This document shows, in pieces, positions 12,401-22,439 of a DNA stretch of 64,000 nt. Position numbers and translations under genes: made by a program. Position 1 is the first letter of the stretch, and every line of letters begins with the position of its first letter. The notes below the pieces were generated by a model. It did not search any database and was not told the origin of the DNA. It saw nothing but the letters and a program-made list of their open reading frames with translations. This stretch comes from Mytilisepta virgata. Taxonomy: Eukaryota; Mollusca; Bivalvia; Mytilida; Mytilidae. The stretch lies in the NCBI GenBank assembly GCA_028015205.1, contig CM051516.1, positions 54,874,230 through 54,938,229 on the forward strand. Direction: 5' to 3'.

Positions 12401-15400
12401 CAAAAAATGCTTACATTCAGCCAGATGCTAAATTTACGGCATATTTTTCGAATGATGCCATTTCCGTCGTGAAAGTCAAATTTTTATACGGACTTTTGTG
12501 TTGGCTTCCAGAATATATATTTTTTTTTATTGTAACAAAGAAAATGGTTTCCCATAACGCAATGACCACGTATTCTGCTCTAAAGGCCTTTCCCACGCAA
12601 ATTTGGGCCAATTTTTACTGCATATTCTATTGAATTTTGAAAAATCTGTAATTGATTTTTTTCTTAAATTTTTATACTGTGTTTAGTTGTTCATTGTTGT
12701 CAGAATAAGACCAAAAAAATGATATGTCACCGACTTCATAAGAAAAATAAAACGGATCTAACATCGAAAAAATGACATATTCAGCTACGCCAAGCTTAGT
12801 TTTGTTTTCTCAATAAACATGACGTCACAATAAGCAAAAAAGAACTTTTCCTTCAAATCACCGTGTAGCCGACGATGTACATAGTGTAAGCCTCGTTCAA
12901 ACCAATTTTGTTATTGTTTGGAATGATATGGTAAAATATTTTTGATCTTGTTGCTGCGCTTATCATTTGTAGATGCTCCAACACTAACCTAAGAGTTCGA
13001 GTTCGTGCCTCAGTTAATGAGTTTTAGTTAAAAGTCGAGTTCGGGTTAAATTTTTATTCGAATTTTGCAGTTCTAAAGCCAAACTTTAATTTGCAATCAT
13101 TCAAGTGTTAACTAGAAAGTCACAGCAATCCAACAAAACAAATAAACATAGGTTTGTCGAAGTCATCGAGAACCAAACATATCTCACAGAATCAATCCAG
13201 GGAGTGATTTCATTTGCGAATAATAGTGACATTTTATTTTAACAAAAAGTAAATTTATAGTGTTTGCAAGAAAGCCAAGAATATTTTGCCAATTTTTATG
13301 TGTTTGTTGCATAACTAGTTTCTGTGCTGGAAAGAGTTTGTCAACATCTCTGCTAGCAACTGTCTGGAACGTTTTGTTATAAAACCATTACATTGAAGGA
13401 AAACAAGAACCCTAAAACTACAACACAATACCAATATTGCTGTCCGTGTATTGCCATTTCGACAGTTATAGTTATTTACTGCTTATTTAAAAAAGGAACA
13501 AGGGATTTATCTATCGCAGTCTTGGTATTAACGTCAAAGATTGGTCTTGTTCTCCGCTTATCTTTGTTGTAGTGCACTTTTCCAGAAATGACTTTGTTGA
13601 GTTCACCACACGAACACAAGACGTATAAAAATGACCCTAGGCCACTCTGTGTCTCTTCTACGATGTCAGTAAAATTCAGTTTCTCCCCACACCAATTACA
13701 ACCCCTCATAAGCTCCTGTGTCAGTAGCTTTGGTTCTATTATTGTTCTTTCCCCTTCTTCCCATATTTTGCTTGCATCTTGAGTTTCTTGAAGATAATAA
13801 AAATTTGTTTTCCTCCTTTTAACTTCAGACATTCGCTCTCAGCAGTCTTTTCAGCGCTTCCTTTCACTAGTTTTAATGAAATGCCCTTTCAAGCGTGACG
13901 CCATTTTAGCTTTTCAAAAATAACGCGAATGTGAAACATCGTTTCACGGATTTTTCGACGTTTCGCGGATTTTCTATCAACGTCATAGACGTCTTATGGA
14001 ACAATAATGCGCTGAGATGTGTGTATAAACAATAGTTGGTTTGGTCTTTCAGATTGTGTCTGATAACCCAGACTGTTAACCAAGAGATTTTAAAACAAAT
14101 CTTCTTGTCTGAAACCTCTGGGGCAATTGGAACCTGAATTAACAGCAATGGTCCTTAGGTGGTCTACTTTCAGAAGTATGTCGGATTTGACTGTCAACTA
14201 AGTTGGCCACCACAGCCGAACTTAGTTAAACATAGGAACCTAAGGGAAAATTCATTTAAAAATTTTGTCTGAAACCACTTTACTAATTGGAACAAGACTA
14301 GGCAGCAGTGTTCCTTAGATTGTTCTCTTTCAGAATTATGTCCGATTATCGCTACTGCCACCACAACAACTTAGTTTAACATAGGACCCTATGGGAAAAG
14401 TAGCCACATTGACTGCTACACTTAAATTTATGTCCTGCTGAAGGTGGACAAGTTAAATCCAGGTGAGCGATACAGATACAGGCTCTTGAGAGCCACTAGT
14501 TAATAGAATAGAGAATGGAAACGGGGAATGTGTCAAAGAGACAACAGCCTGACCAAAGAGCAGAAAACAGCCCAAGGCTTCCAATGGGTCTTCAACGCAG
14601 TGAGAATATCCTGCACCTGGAGGTTTGCTCTTGTTATAAAAACACAACACTTCAATTTATTGTTCAATCTCACTTATGAAAATTGATTATCCTACATTGT
14701 ACACAATTTCATTGATTCAGAGTAGACAAAAAATAATATGATTTCTGATGTACTACGTATACTGTAGTAAAGTCAAACTTCAGAACCTCTAATTTGGATC
14801 GATCAAACAGCAGCAGCAAGCACATACTTTGGTCCTGACAATGATAAATTTGTATTTTACCACGGAAAACTCCAACTTAGTTAATAAATGGATGATCATG
14901 CTATTAGATACTTACTGGTGTGCCTCTGACAATCTTTAATGTGATAAAAATAGATCAGTATAAAAGGTTCAAAGTTGGATAAATATGCCATGATTAATTA
15001 GTGATTGCTGGTAAGACGTTTAATTTTTATAAAATTTAAACATTTGGAAATTTATTATAATAATTTCATATAGCCTAATACATGAAATTGTTTTGTTGCA
15101 TATTCATGGCATCATGGTGTTATAAGAAAATCAATTATAGAATTATCTCAATTGTGAAGTATAAATAAACTGTGTGTTTTCTATTTCACCCCCCCCCCCC
15201 CCCAAAAAAAAAAAACAACAAAAAATAGATAGGGTAGGTAAAACTTTTTATTTTTTATTTTACTAAAACATTTTATTTTGTTTTCTATTGTTTTTTCCCA
15301 AAGGGTTGTGGAATGCGTCCATGTGATCACATTTCCCATATTTGATAGCCAATACACTGCATGGATTGGTTATTTAAAATCTTGGTTCTTAGTACACTTT

Positions 15401-18400
15401 ACATATGAGTATTACTCATAATTATCAAACCCTTTGAAGATCAATAGTATTCTAAACTAAATTGGATCAGGAAAGACCCAAAATTCTAAAAAAAAATTAT
15501 CGTCAATAAAATGTTTAGGGTCGGCATCAGAAACAGAGGTAGGGTCAGATAACAGGAAACACATAATTAATTTATTTTGGCCTTATCATATATTTAGTAG
15601 TTATTACTTAGATGCTTAGCTGAAACCCATATTGCATATCCCATATCACATACCCTCTATCAATTCTTCAGTGATATGATAAAGTGAACAATACATATCA
15701 ACATCTGTATCGCATGCCATATTGGCTCTATAGTTGATATTGGTTGCTCGGGTTTTGCATGTATTTTTTTCTACATAATATTTATTTACCATGTTTACTT
15801 AAAATCTAGCTTCAGGTTCTTGGAGAAATCAGTTAACAAAATTGAAAAATAGACAGGTTGGTAAAGACGTTAAACCAGAAACATATCAACAAATTCTAAA
15901 GTCATACAATAGAACAAATCTAGTAGGATCAAAATATTATAAAATTCAGAGGTAAAGTAATCATGTTATTTAAGTTTAATGCAAAATCTATACAGTTTAT
16001 TTTTTTAAAAACTCCTACATTTTAAGTGGTAACATTGTGTACTTGTTATAGACAATCATGTGCACAAATGAAATGTAAATCTGGAACCATATCCTGGCCA
16101 TAGATTACTTTTTCATATACATTATAAGGCCGAGATAAATTTGTATTTATCAAAAGAATACCAGGCAATAAAAGCAATGGGTATATATTACACAGGACCA
16201 AAAATATACACAGACAAGACAACTTTGTGAGAACACTAATTTAGCAAAACAATACTATTTAAAATTATTTTCATACTGTATGGTACTATGAATTATTTGT
16301 AAATACAGTCGATTCTCGTTATCTCAAAGTTGTTTGGACCACCAAAATTGGTTCAAGATAGGCAAAATTTGACTTAACAGGAGCTCCTTAAGTGCATTGT
16401 ATAACAGTTGGAACTTCATGCAAAATTTGACTCATCTGGAAATTCGACTTGTCTGTTCCACTTAAAGAGTCAACTGTATTTAAATAACAGCTGTATAAAA
16501 TGGCCATGAATTTCAGTATAGATATATCTTTATTAATCGATATAAATGATCATGAATTGTCTGCATCTATCCATATACATGTAGTGCTGCTGGTCTTAGT
16601 ATATAATTACTCAAATGAAAAGTACATATGGTATGAAATGGTATCAGACTTTGAAATACAATGTAGCAAATTGTATGAAATGTTAAGTGTACAAATAGTG
16701 GTGGTACTAATTGACTTCCATATTGGCTGTGCTTATACTTTTATTTACTTTGCACCTGCATTCTGTTGTAGATTAGCCAAAACAACACACACTTTAATAA
16801 ATACAATTTAAAAACAAAACAGTTTTAATCTGGAAATGTCTATAAACATTGATTTTAGTTGTAATCCTTTGACCAATATTAATTTTGTGAAGCTAAACTG
16901 CTATGATAATATTTGTCTAACCAAGAGATTCAATGCATGCAAGGTTTTTAAAAAACAATCATTTGCTTATAGTGGCAAAATTATAACCATTACGCAAGAC
17001 ACTGCTATTCAAACAACAAAAAAGGTAAATCATTATAACCTTCATAACAGTGATTTTAATTTTTATTATATTTTTTTGAGAAAAAGTAAAAATTAAAAAA
17101 AAACAGTACTTACACAGAGCGCCAAATTTTAACACACCAAAATTTTTACTGTGGGTGTTTTAGGAAAACCATAAAACAGCACCATAGTAGTTTTTTTTTT
17201 CTGTTTAATCTATGTTGTCTTCATCATTTTATCTTTTTAGTTTAGATAAAAATTTCAAATTATTTGATGGCCCCAGGTTAGATATTTTTGATCCTGAAAT
17301 TATGAAGACAACGGACAGTCAGAGTCAGACTAAAGGTTTGTTATTTTTCAAATTACACTTAAATCACACTATCTAGAACAACTTCTCACATTTCTTTTCT
17401 TTCACATGCCCATAGCATTTCAGTTACTGTTTTATGACGTTCATTAGCAGCTTGAATTCAAGTGACCAATACAGGCCCCTGTGGGCCTCTAGTTTAGTAG
17501 AAATCAAAGGCAATAAGGGATAGATGTCTTTTTTAGACTACATTCCCATAGATGAGTGAATTTTTAGCTCACCTGGCCAAAGGCCATGTGAGCTATTGCC
17601 ATCACTTGGCGTCCGTCGTCGTCATTAACAATTATACAAAACTCTTCTTCTCTGAAACTACTTGACTAATTAGAACCAAACTCAGTATGAATGTTCCTTA
17701 GGGTACCCTGCATAGAACTGATGTGAGGATTTTTGATTCGTCGAAAAACATGGCCGCTGTTACTAAAAATAGAACATAGGGGTAAATTGCTGTTTTTTGC
17801 TAATAACTCAAAAACTGTTACAGATATCGAAAATCTGACGGGGTAAAATTGATCAGCATGACAAGATCTACCTACCCTGAAATTTTGAAGGAAATTCCAA
17901 AACCCATTCAGGAGTTATTGCCCTTTTTTTCGTCAAATTTTCAAAATTTTAACATTTTTCGTCATTTATCTCCAAAACTATTTGAGATAGAAGTGAAATG
18001 TAAATTTGAAAAATGTTTGCCATGTTGAGATCTACCTACCCTGAAATTTTAAAGGAAATCCCAAAACCCATTTAGGAGTTGTTGCCCTTTTTTTGTCAAA
18101 TTTTCAAAATTTTTTCATTCAAAAATCTTCTCCTCTGAAACTGCTGGGCCGATTGGTTTGAAACTTAATAGGAATGATCTATGACATGTCCTCTACAAAC
18201 GTTCCTCAATTTATTTTGATCTGACATAAAACATGGCTGTCGTAGCTAAAAATAGAATATAGGGGTGCCTGTTTTGTTTTTGGCTTCTAACTTAAAAACC
18301 GTTACAGATATCAAAAATCTGACGGGTAAAATTGATCAGCATGAAATGATCTACCTAACCTGAAATTTTGAAGGAAATCCTAAAACCCATTTAGGAGTTA

Positions 18401-20908
18401 TTGCCCTTTTTTCGTCAAATTTTCAAAATTTAACATTTTTTGTCATTTATCTCCAAAATTATTTGAGATAGAAGTGAAATGTAAATTTGAGAAATGTTTG
18501 CAATGTTGAGATCTACATACCCTGAAATTTTAAAGGAAATCCCAAAACCCATTTAGGAGTTACTGCCCTTTTTTTGTCAAATTTTCAAAATTTTAACATT
18601 TTTGCATTTATCTCCAAAATTATTTGAGATAGAAGTGAATTATAAATTGAAAAATGTTTGCCATGTTGAGATCTACCTACCCTGAAATTTTGAAGGGAAT
18701 CCCAAATTCTGTTTAGGAGTTATTGGTTTGTGTAATTTGAGGTCGGGTTCTGTTACATTTATTTAAGGTTCACCCTTATTCCTGGTCAATTTTGTCAACT
18801 TCCTGCCAGGACTACCACCATCAGGGAACATATTTTAACATTAAACCTTATGAAAAATAAATCTTCAACAAAATTTCCCTGAACAATTGAACCAATTGCA
18901 ACAAACTTGGTCAAATAGTTGATTAATTGTCCAATGAAAACCAGACTCCAGGTGAGCGATACAGGCTCTAGTGAGCCTCTTGTTTTACCTTTATGAACAA
19001 TGAGGCAAAATTTTTGGATCCAGTCTTCATTCCAAATTTAATTTCATATCTTCACTGGACATGATTTATTTATGACTAGTCATAACTTATGACTTATATC
19101 ACTTGGCAATGAGGAGGAAAATCCTATAAATGAAAATATACAACTGATCAGATAAAAAAAGGGTAAAAAATGAGGTGTGATTTATTTCATTTAAATATTT
19201 TATAATTTTATGTCGCAATGATTATTTAATAATAGGTTTGAACATGGTCTTCATTCAAATCTACAGCATATTATTACAGTCAGAATAGAAGGGTATGAAG
19301 TCCAGGCATCCTTTATCATTTATCCTACTTGCATTGTTTAGAAAAGCTGATGTTTAAAAAAATAGTCAAAAAGTAGTCTGTCAAAGCAGCCTTTCTAGCA
19401 GGTCATAATCAAACTGTCTGATAAAAAAATGAATGTATGCATCTCTGCATCTGTACTAAAAGAGGTTGTCAATTTTATATATGTATCATATAACTAAATA
19501 GAAGATTTATTATTTTATTGAGAATATTGGATTATTATTATTTTATTGAGAATATTGGATTATTATTATTTTATTGAGAATATTGGATTATTATTATTTT
19601 ATTGAGAATATTGGATTAATATTTAATGAATATTTTTGGGGAATTTGGCATGAGAAACCCTCTTGTCATTCTTCATTCTGAAAAATATTTTGAAATTTTC
19701 ATGCATATACATATTACAAATACATCAATTTATATTTAACAGAGACTTTATGGGATGTGGTTGAGAAAGAAAATAGAGAGTTTTTGGAATCTTTTCCCAA
19801 AAATGGATTTGAGGAGATGATCATGTTGACAAAACAAGGAAAATTATGGAAATTTCCTATAGATAATGAACAAGGTTAGCTTAAATAATTAAACAAACAA
19901 GCCAACAATTATCATGCACTTTTAAAATTGATATTGACATTTCTGCATTATATGACATTATTGTCTAACATATTCCAGCCCTATTATGATGCTTTAATTC
20001 TGCACAAAAACGCACAGTTGTAATTTTTGTTATTATAGCAATGAAAACCAATAATTTTCATTATATTTAGAAGCTACAGAGATACTATAGGTTCAGATGT
20101 GTTTTATTTTAGAAAAGGCACATTACTGTGTCAACAGAGCAATATTCCCATTATTGTATAAATCAAAAATCAAATTAATATGTACACAGTCTTACCATTT
20201 TAATAACCATATTTTCCTACGGATATCTTGTTATTAGTCTAGTAAAGTGCTCAGCAGCTGGGCGTGTTCAATGAAAAAGCAATGTCTGGTTTGCTTTTAA
20301 ATCATGCAGGCTTTTGTTTTACATTGTAAGAAAAAGTACAGATGAAATAATTGATTGCTTTAAATGCTGTTGTACTACATCTGTTAATAATTTAAGACAA
20401 AAGATCCTACAAAATCACTCACCGAAAAACAAACAACATCAATTCTCTGAAACAAATGACATGAGGTGAAAAATAAATAAAAGCACAACAGGGATTCAAG
20501 ATAGTCTGACATGGTATAGACAGTAATATGTGACTGAGTTAAACCAGTTTTATAGCTAACTAAACCTATGCATTTTCTGATTATATTTTTGTTTCTTTTT
20601 TTGAAACAGACTGGGAGTTAGAACAGAAGATTGGATTTCATGAACACGTTTTTCTGGATCATTTGATTCAGGATTTTCCAAAGAAAGGACCATTACGCCA
20701 CTTTATGGACATAGTTGTTATAGCTTTATCCAAAAATCCATTTCTAACAGCACAGCAGAAAAGAGAGCATGTTCAGTGGTTCCGAGAATACTTTACAGAG
20801 AAGAGAGATATTTTAGTGGAAACATTGGGTGAAAATGGCGTGATAGGTGATGAGGAAACTCCATCTTTGGAGGAAGGAAATGAAAAACAAAATATTGAGA
20901 ATTATTAA
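3262..20908 (+). CDS. MRPS31: Mitochondrial small ribosomal subunit protein mS31 (8 exons)
   Basis: Component of the mitochondrial ribosome small subunit; it would be imported into the matrix and assembled with 12S rRNA. Exons: 3262-3275 (tentative), 4305-4421, 6120-6272, 9995-10041, 15816-15951, 17241-17335, 19743-19874, 20610-20908. All junctions are GT-AG with compatible phases and the sum is 993 nt, 330 residues plus stop; human mS31 is about 395. The N-terminus is rich in Arg/Ser with no acid (IPRHIQRNAQIRKNFSSSRL), fitting a mitochondrial presequence. The C-terminal 140 residues match the family closely: FDGPRLDIFDPE, then LWDVVEKENREFLESFPKNG, GFEEMIMLTKQGKLWKFPID, FHEHVFLDHLIQDFPKKGP, RHFMDIVVIALSKNPFLT and WFREYFTEKRDIL. 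The middle is poorly conserved, as in other species. A polyadenylation signal AATAAA lies at 21072-21077. Identity is near certain; the first exon is the weak point. Confidence 0.92.
3425..3770 (+). repeat. Hairpin-ended tandem-core element, 3' part
   Basis: Carries core-unit phrases (CTTGTCTGAAACCACTTGAC, AAGATGGTCGCCATAA, TTTAACATAG) and ends with GGTGAGCAATACAGGCTCTT, GAAAGCCTCTAGTT. The 5' end is missing. It lies in MRPS31 intron 1. Confidence 0.75.
4305..4421 (+). CDS. MRPS31: MRPS31 exon 2
   Basis: Acceptor TTTTAATTGTAG, donor AA|GTTTGT. Codes for the basic, Ser-rich presequence followed by a D/E/N-rich stretch (KDGSDSDGNDAKNEE). It enters with one base of a split codon and leaves with two. 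The frame stays open for only a few codons past the donor, supporting the splice. Confidence 0.7.
4490..4757. repeat. Foldback repeat with G-run and C-run ends
   Basis: The left end is a G run followed by CTAGGATCAAATG and TGGTCATGCC; the right end is GGTCATGCCTTTTCATTTC, ATTTGATCCTAG and a run of about 24 C (4733-4754). The two ends are inverted copies, so this is a short foldback element in MRPS31 intron 2. Confidence 0.65.
5640..5900. repeat. Dispersed bivalve repeat (GGTGCTCCGGAAGGGTAAGC type)
   Basis: Contains AGGTGCTCCGGAAGGGTAAG, a weakly conserved GTATATGGCACCAGTCGTG, and CAATCGGGTGGAAGTCACA. I recognise this as a repeat common in Mytilus sequences; a second diverged copy is at 35640-35800. 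No protein is encoded. Recognition is from memory. Confidence 0.5.
6120..6272 (+). CDS. MRPS31: MRPS31 exon 3
   Basis: Acceptor TTATTGCAG, donor GG|GTAATA. Codes EKKLETVAKVLSDKIPGEKG and a charged tail ending TGELNNIG. Weakly conserved linker of mS31, with phases matching both neighbours. Confidence 0.75.
6449..7115 (-). mobile_element. Tc1/mariner-type transposase remnant
   Basis: On the minus strand 6553-6665 reads NTLQELLDALVQEWSLIPQ and ends HARCGHTRY-stop, the typical C-terminus of Tc1-like transposases. Upstream on that strand, about 6800-7080, further Tc1-like phrases appear (AKRNHISSAVS, ARRPTVHPPLTVDHRN) but separated by a deletion, frame changes and a C-run. The catalytic DDE triad is not preserved as a frame. 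The left flank TATACTCAACAAAAAAAGTT (6448-6467) is probably the element end. A dead copy in MRPS31 intron 3. Confidence 0.75.
7121..7890 (+). repeat. Hairpin-ended tandem-core element, full copy
   Basis: Starts with the hairpin AGCTCACCTGGCTATGCCAG / GGTGAGCT, then a CGTCCGTCCGTCG tract, a core of units with CCTGAAATTTTGAAGG and TTTAGGAGTTATTGCCCTTT, and ends GGTGAGCGATACAGGCTCTG / GTGAGCCTCTTGTT. Lies in MRPS31 intron 3. The same 5' and 3' ends bracket the other copies in the window. Confidence 0.85.
7944..8329. mobile_element. hAT-like foldback MITE with 8-bp target duplication
   Basis: Two arms of about 170 nt are nearly perfect inverted copies (CACAGGCGCTTGGGTACAGG at the left, its complement at the right). 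The element is flanked on both sides by TAAATTAC (7936-7943 and 8330-8337), an 8-bp target site duplication. An 8-bp duplication and a CA-GGCG start fit a non-autonomous hAT element. The loop also holds a direct repeat of part of the left arm (about 8120-8158). It encodes nothing and lies in MRPS31 intron 3. Confidence 0.85.
8446..8880. repeat. Degenerate tandem repeat, period about 130
   Basis: Units repeat phrases such as TGGTCAATAGATAGTTCTTA, GGTACATG, TTTCATGCTTGAGTGACTT and GTCCATTTCTCAGCA. A second array of the same family is at 34370-34790, and single relatives occur near 23700-24010 and 30930-31130. Confidence 0.65.
9024..9290 (-). mobile_element. tRNA-headed SINE, full length, minus strand
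   Basis: Read on the minus strand it begins GGGGCCTCGGTGGCCGGGTG (A-box-like) and contains GGTTGTGAGTTCGAATCTCA (B-box-like), giving a tRNA-derived head. A conserved body follows (GGTTCTCTCCGGGTACTC, AATAAAAACTGGCCGCCGC, AATGTGCTGAAAACGGCGTT) and a short (AAAC)n tail. Flanks GAAAAAAGGAATA and GAAAAAATGAATA are a diverged target duplication. In MRPS31 intron 3. Confidence 0.88.
9291..9994. other. MRPS31 intron sequence with a diverged tandem duplication
   Basis: TAGTAAAAGTGGGTTGTGAT with a following TTATTTGTTACAGAT occurs at about 9538-9605 and again, diverged, at 9650-9720. No coding frame was accepted here. Confidence 0.45.
9995..10041 (+). CDS. MRPS31: MRPS31 exon 4
   Basis: A 47-nt exon between a TAATTTCAG acceptor and a GTAAGT donor, coding NVLKKMTVEVNEEAP. 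Its KKMTVEV resembles the short GMKVEL segment of human mS31. Phases join exon 3 and exon 5 without a shift. Confidence 0.7.
11701..12265 (+). repeat. Hairpin-ended tandem-core element, 5' part
   Basis: Begins with AGCTCACCTGACCTAAAGGG / ACAAGTGAGCT, then core phrases (AATCTTCTCCTCTGAAACTA). The core decays and no 3' hairpin end is found before different sequence starts near 12270. Confidence 0.65.
13476..13832 (-). mobile_element. Mutator-type transposase N-terminal fragment
   Basis: A 118-residue minus-strand frame starts MSEVKRRKTNFYYLQE and carries the pattern of the N-terminal part of the metazoan Mutator-like transposase domain: a Cys pair in RGCNWCGEKL, the hydrophobic block SGLGSFLYVLCSCGELNKV with its CxC, and RPIFDVNTKTAIDKSLVPF. 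That region normally precedes the catalytic part; here a stop ends the frame after FLNKQ, so no catalytic residues exist. It sits in MRPS31 intron 4. It is a truncated transposon gene rather than a host gene; family recognition is from memory. Confidence 0.6.
14037..14501 (+). repeat. Hairpin-ended tandem-core element, 3' part
   Basis: Core phrases (CTTCTTGTCTGAAACCTCTG, TGGCCACCACAGCCGAACTT, TTTAACATAG) and the 3' end AGGTGAGCGATACAG, AGGCTCTTGAGAGCC, ACTAGTT. The 5' hairpin is missing. Confidence 0.75.
14505..14640. repeat. Dispersed bivalve repeat (GTGTCAAAGAGACAACA type)
   Basis: Contains AACGGGGAATGTGTCAAAGA, GACAACAGCC and CCAATGGGTCTTCAACGCAG. I recognise this as another repeat frequent in Mytilus transcripts and genomic DNA; no frame is conserved. 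Confidence 0.5.
15186..15590. repeat. C-run/A-run repeat with TAGGGT motifs
   Basis: A run of about 16 C and an A run (15187-15214) is followed by ATAGATAGGGTAGGTAAAA; the right side has TTTAGGGTCGGCATCAGAAA and GGAAACACATAATTAATTTA, TTTTGGCC. The right end resembles the inverted ends of the element at 2901-3424, so it is probably a related, diverged copy. Confidence 0.4.
15816..15951 (+). CDS. MRPS31: MRPS31 exon 5
   Basis: Acceptor TAGCTTCAG, donor AG|GTAAAG. Codes SWRNQLTKLKNRQVGKDV followed by KPETYQQILKSYNRTNLVG, a basic helical linker before the conserved C-terminal region. Confidence 0.75.
16304..16478. mobile_element. Short TA-flanked MITE (mariner/pogo-like)
   Basis: Begins TACAGTCGATTCTCGTTATC and ends AGAGTCAACTGTA; the last dozen bases are an imperfect inverted copy of the first, and a TA dinucleotide bounds both ends. 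About 175 bp, non-coding, in MRPS31 intron 5. Confidence 0.6.
17241..17335 (+). CDS. MRPS31: MRPS31 exon 6
   Basis: Acceptor ATCTTTTTAG, donor G|GTTTGT. Codes LDKNFKLFDGPRLDIFDPEI; the pattern RLDIFD equals the RLNIFD block of vertebrate mS31. Confidence 0.88.
17442..17494 (+). repeat. 3' end of a hairpin-ended tandem-core element
   Basis: Only the terminal AAGTGACCAATACAGGCCCC / TGTGGGCCTCTAGTT is kept. It precedes a separate full copy that starts at 17565. Confidence 0.6.
17564..18984 (+). repeat. Hairpin-ended tandem-core element, full copy
   Basis: 5' hairpin AGCTCACCTGGCCAAAGGCC / ATGTGAGCT, CGTCCGTCGTCGTC tract, two large blocks of the TTTAGGAGTTATTGCCCTTT core type (the second block begins near 18117 and repeats most of the first), and 3' end GGTGAGCGATACAGGCTCTA / GTGAGCCTCTTGTT. 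Lies in MRPS31 intron 6. Confidence 0.85.
19507..19618. repeat. Perfect 28-bp tandem repeat, four copies
   Basis: TTTTATTGAGAATATTGGAT with spacer TATTATTA repeats exactly every 28 bp (GAGAATATT starts at 19520, 19548, 19576, 19604). It is 125 bp upstream of MRPS31 exon 7. The lack of divergence suggests recent expansion. Confidence 0.95.
19743..19874 (+). CDS. MRPS31: MRPS31 exon 7
   Basis: Acceptor TTTAACAG, donor G|GTTAGC. Codes TLWDVVEKENREFLESFPKN then GFEEMIMLTKQGKLWKFPID, a direct match to the conserved LWDV...[20 protein letters not shown] block of the family. Confidence 0.95.
20610..20908 (+). CDS. MRPS31: MRPS31 exon 8 (terminal)
   Basis: Acceptor TTTTTGAAACAG. Codes the most conserved part: FHEHVFLDHLIQDFPKKGP, RHFMDIVVIALSKNPFLT and WFREYFTEKRDILVE, then an acidic tail ending at TAA 20906-20908. 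Confidence 0.96.
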
Positions 20909-22390
20909 AATGCTTCTTATTATAGTCTTTATTTAAATAAGTAATCATTCGTTTGAAAATTTGATAAGAAAGTTGTTATATTAAATCAACATACCAGGAG
21001 TGGAATGCCAATTTATTGTCAGAAACCATTTTGCCAGTACTTGAACTGAAGTGGAATAATTCTTGGATGGAAATAAATGCAAAGACCCTCTTATCAAACA
21101 TACAGTCTGATAAACCTGGCTTATTACAAGCTTATATAATTTTAACATAATTATAACATTTTTTTCAGAAAAAAAAATCAGTTCCAGTAATATCCTGGTA
21201 ATTCATCTGAATTTGAAAATAAAATATCTTTATTATGATTTCAAAAGAATTTTTCTTCATTCTCATTTTAGAATTTTTGTCGCTTTGGTAGTGATAATGT
21301 TGCCCAATAAAAATAAAGAAAATTACATGTACTTGTACGTATTGGTTATGTCTGCATGTATAAAAAAATATGAAAATTGTGATACTGTGACATAAATTTT
21401 GCCCCCGGTAAGTAATTACATCTCAAAGTACATGTATCGTGTCAATGCCACTTTAACCACTGACAAACATCAGACATTTAGATTACTAGACATACATGTA
21501 ATTTTTATGTTAAGATATTGTAGCTAGGTGAACAAAGCTGTTAATTTCTGTTTTGGGGAAAAGTTTTATAAAAACTGGTACTTATATAATGATTAAATTT
21601 AGTAGGTATCTCTTGTTGTTAGTAACCAAATAGCAAGCAGCACAAAGGAGAAACAAAAGACTATATTTGTATACTAATTTACTGATAACTTTAACAAATC
21701 CTAACAATCCTTTCATTGATGTCCCATGTTATCAAGTTTCCATTTTATCATTACAATGATTTTTAACACTTTTTCGGATTTATTACTTTGTAACTGCTTT
21801 CAGTACCTAGAAACAATCGTAGATGGATTGAGGTAGAATGAAAACAGATTTTAAATTAGTACACTAGAATATCAGAAAATAGGAACATTCAGTAAACTGT
21901 AGTTATGAATCCTCAATGTTAAACATGGAATTACTTTTATATATGACAGTGCAAAGTTTACAGAATGCATACAGAAAATCAAAACAAGATTTAAATCCTG
22001 AAAATTATCTCCCCTGTAAAAATATTTGTATCAAATATGACTGCACACTTTAAGATGACAACCTATCTTCAATGCATACAGAAAATCAAAAGATTTAAAT
22101 CATGAAAATTGTCTCCCCTGTCACAATATTCGTATCAAATATGACTGCACACTTTAAGATGACATCCTGTCTTCATGCTACATGTACAAATGCTTAAATT
22201 TTGAAGTATGACATCTCATACCTAAAGTCCTCAAATTCTTAAAAATTCTTAGTTAATTTCCAATTTTTTATCTCTGAAAAAAATATCTTGCCAATGATTA
22301 TTTTAGATTGACTACATTTTTGAAAGTCAAGATAGTGCAGTCTAGTGCTGTTCATAAGCAATGGAAACTACGTACTGGTAGTAGTGCATT
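20909..22390. other. MRPS31 3' UTR and downstream intergenic DNA
   Basis: AATAAA at 21072-21077, 164 nt past the stop, is the first good polyadenylation signal; others lie near 21309. Apart from the tandem duplication at 21961-22190 I see no gene, RNA or mobile element. Confidence 0.5.
21961..22190. repeat. Tandem duplication of about 111 bp
   Basis: AATGCATACAGAAAATCAAA through TATGACTGCACACTTTAAGA occurs twice in direct orientation with a few substitutions and small indels. Confidence 0.85.
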
Positions 22391-22439
22391 TTACATATAC
22401 ACACATGACTTCAATTCTTTAAACTCATACACATCTGGA

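Noticed and set aside
16500..17096. Two plus-strand frames of 103 and 86 codons in MRPS31 intron 5
   Set aside because: AT-driven composition rich in I, Y, N and K, no motif, no splice logic with the surrounding gene.
19507..19618. Regular repeats as a CRISPR array
   Set aside because: Units are contiguous with no unique spacers and the genome is eukaryotic; the same applies to 62030-62360.
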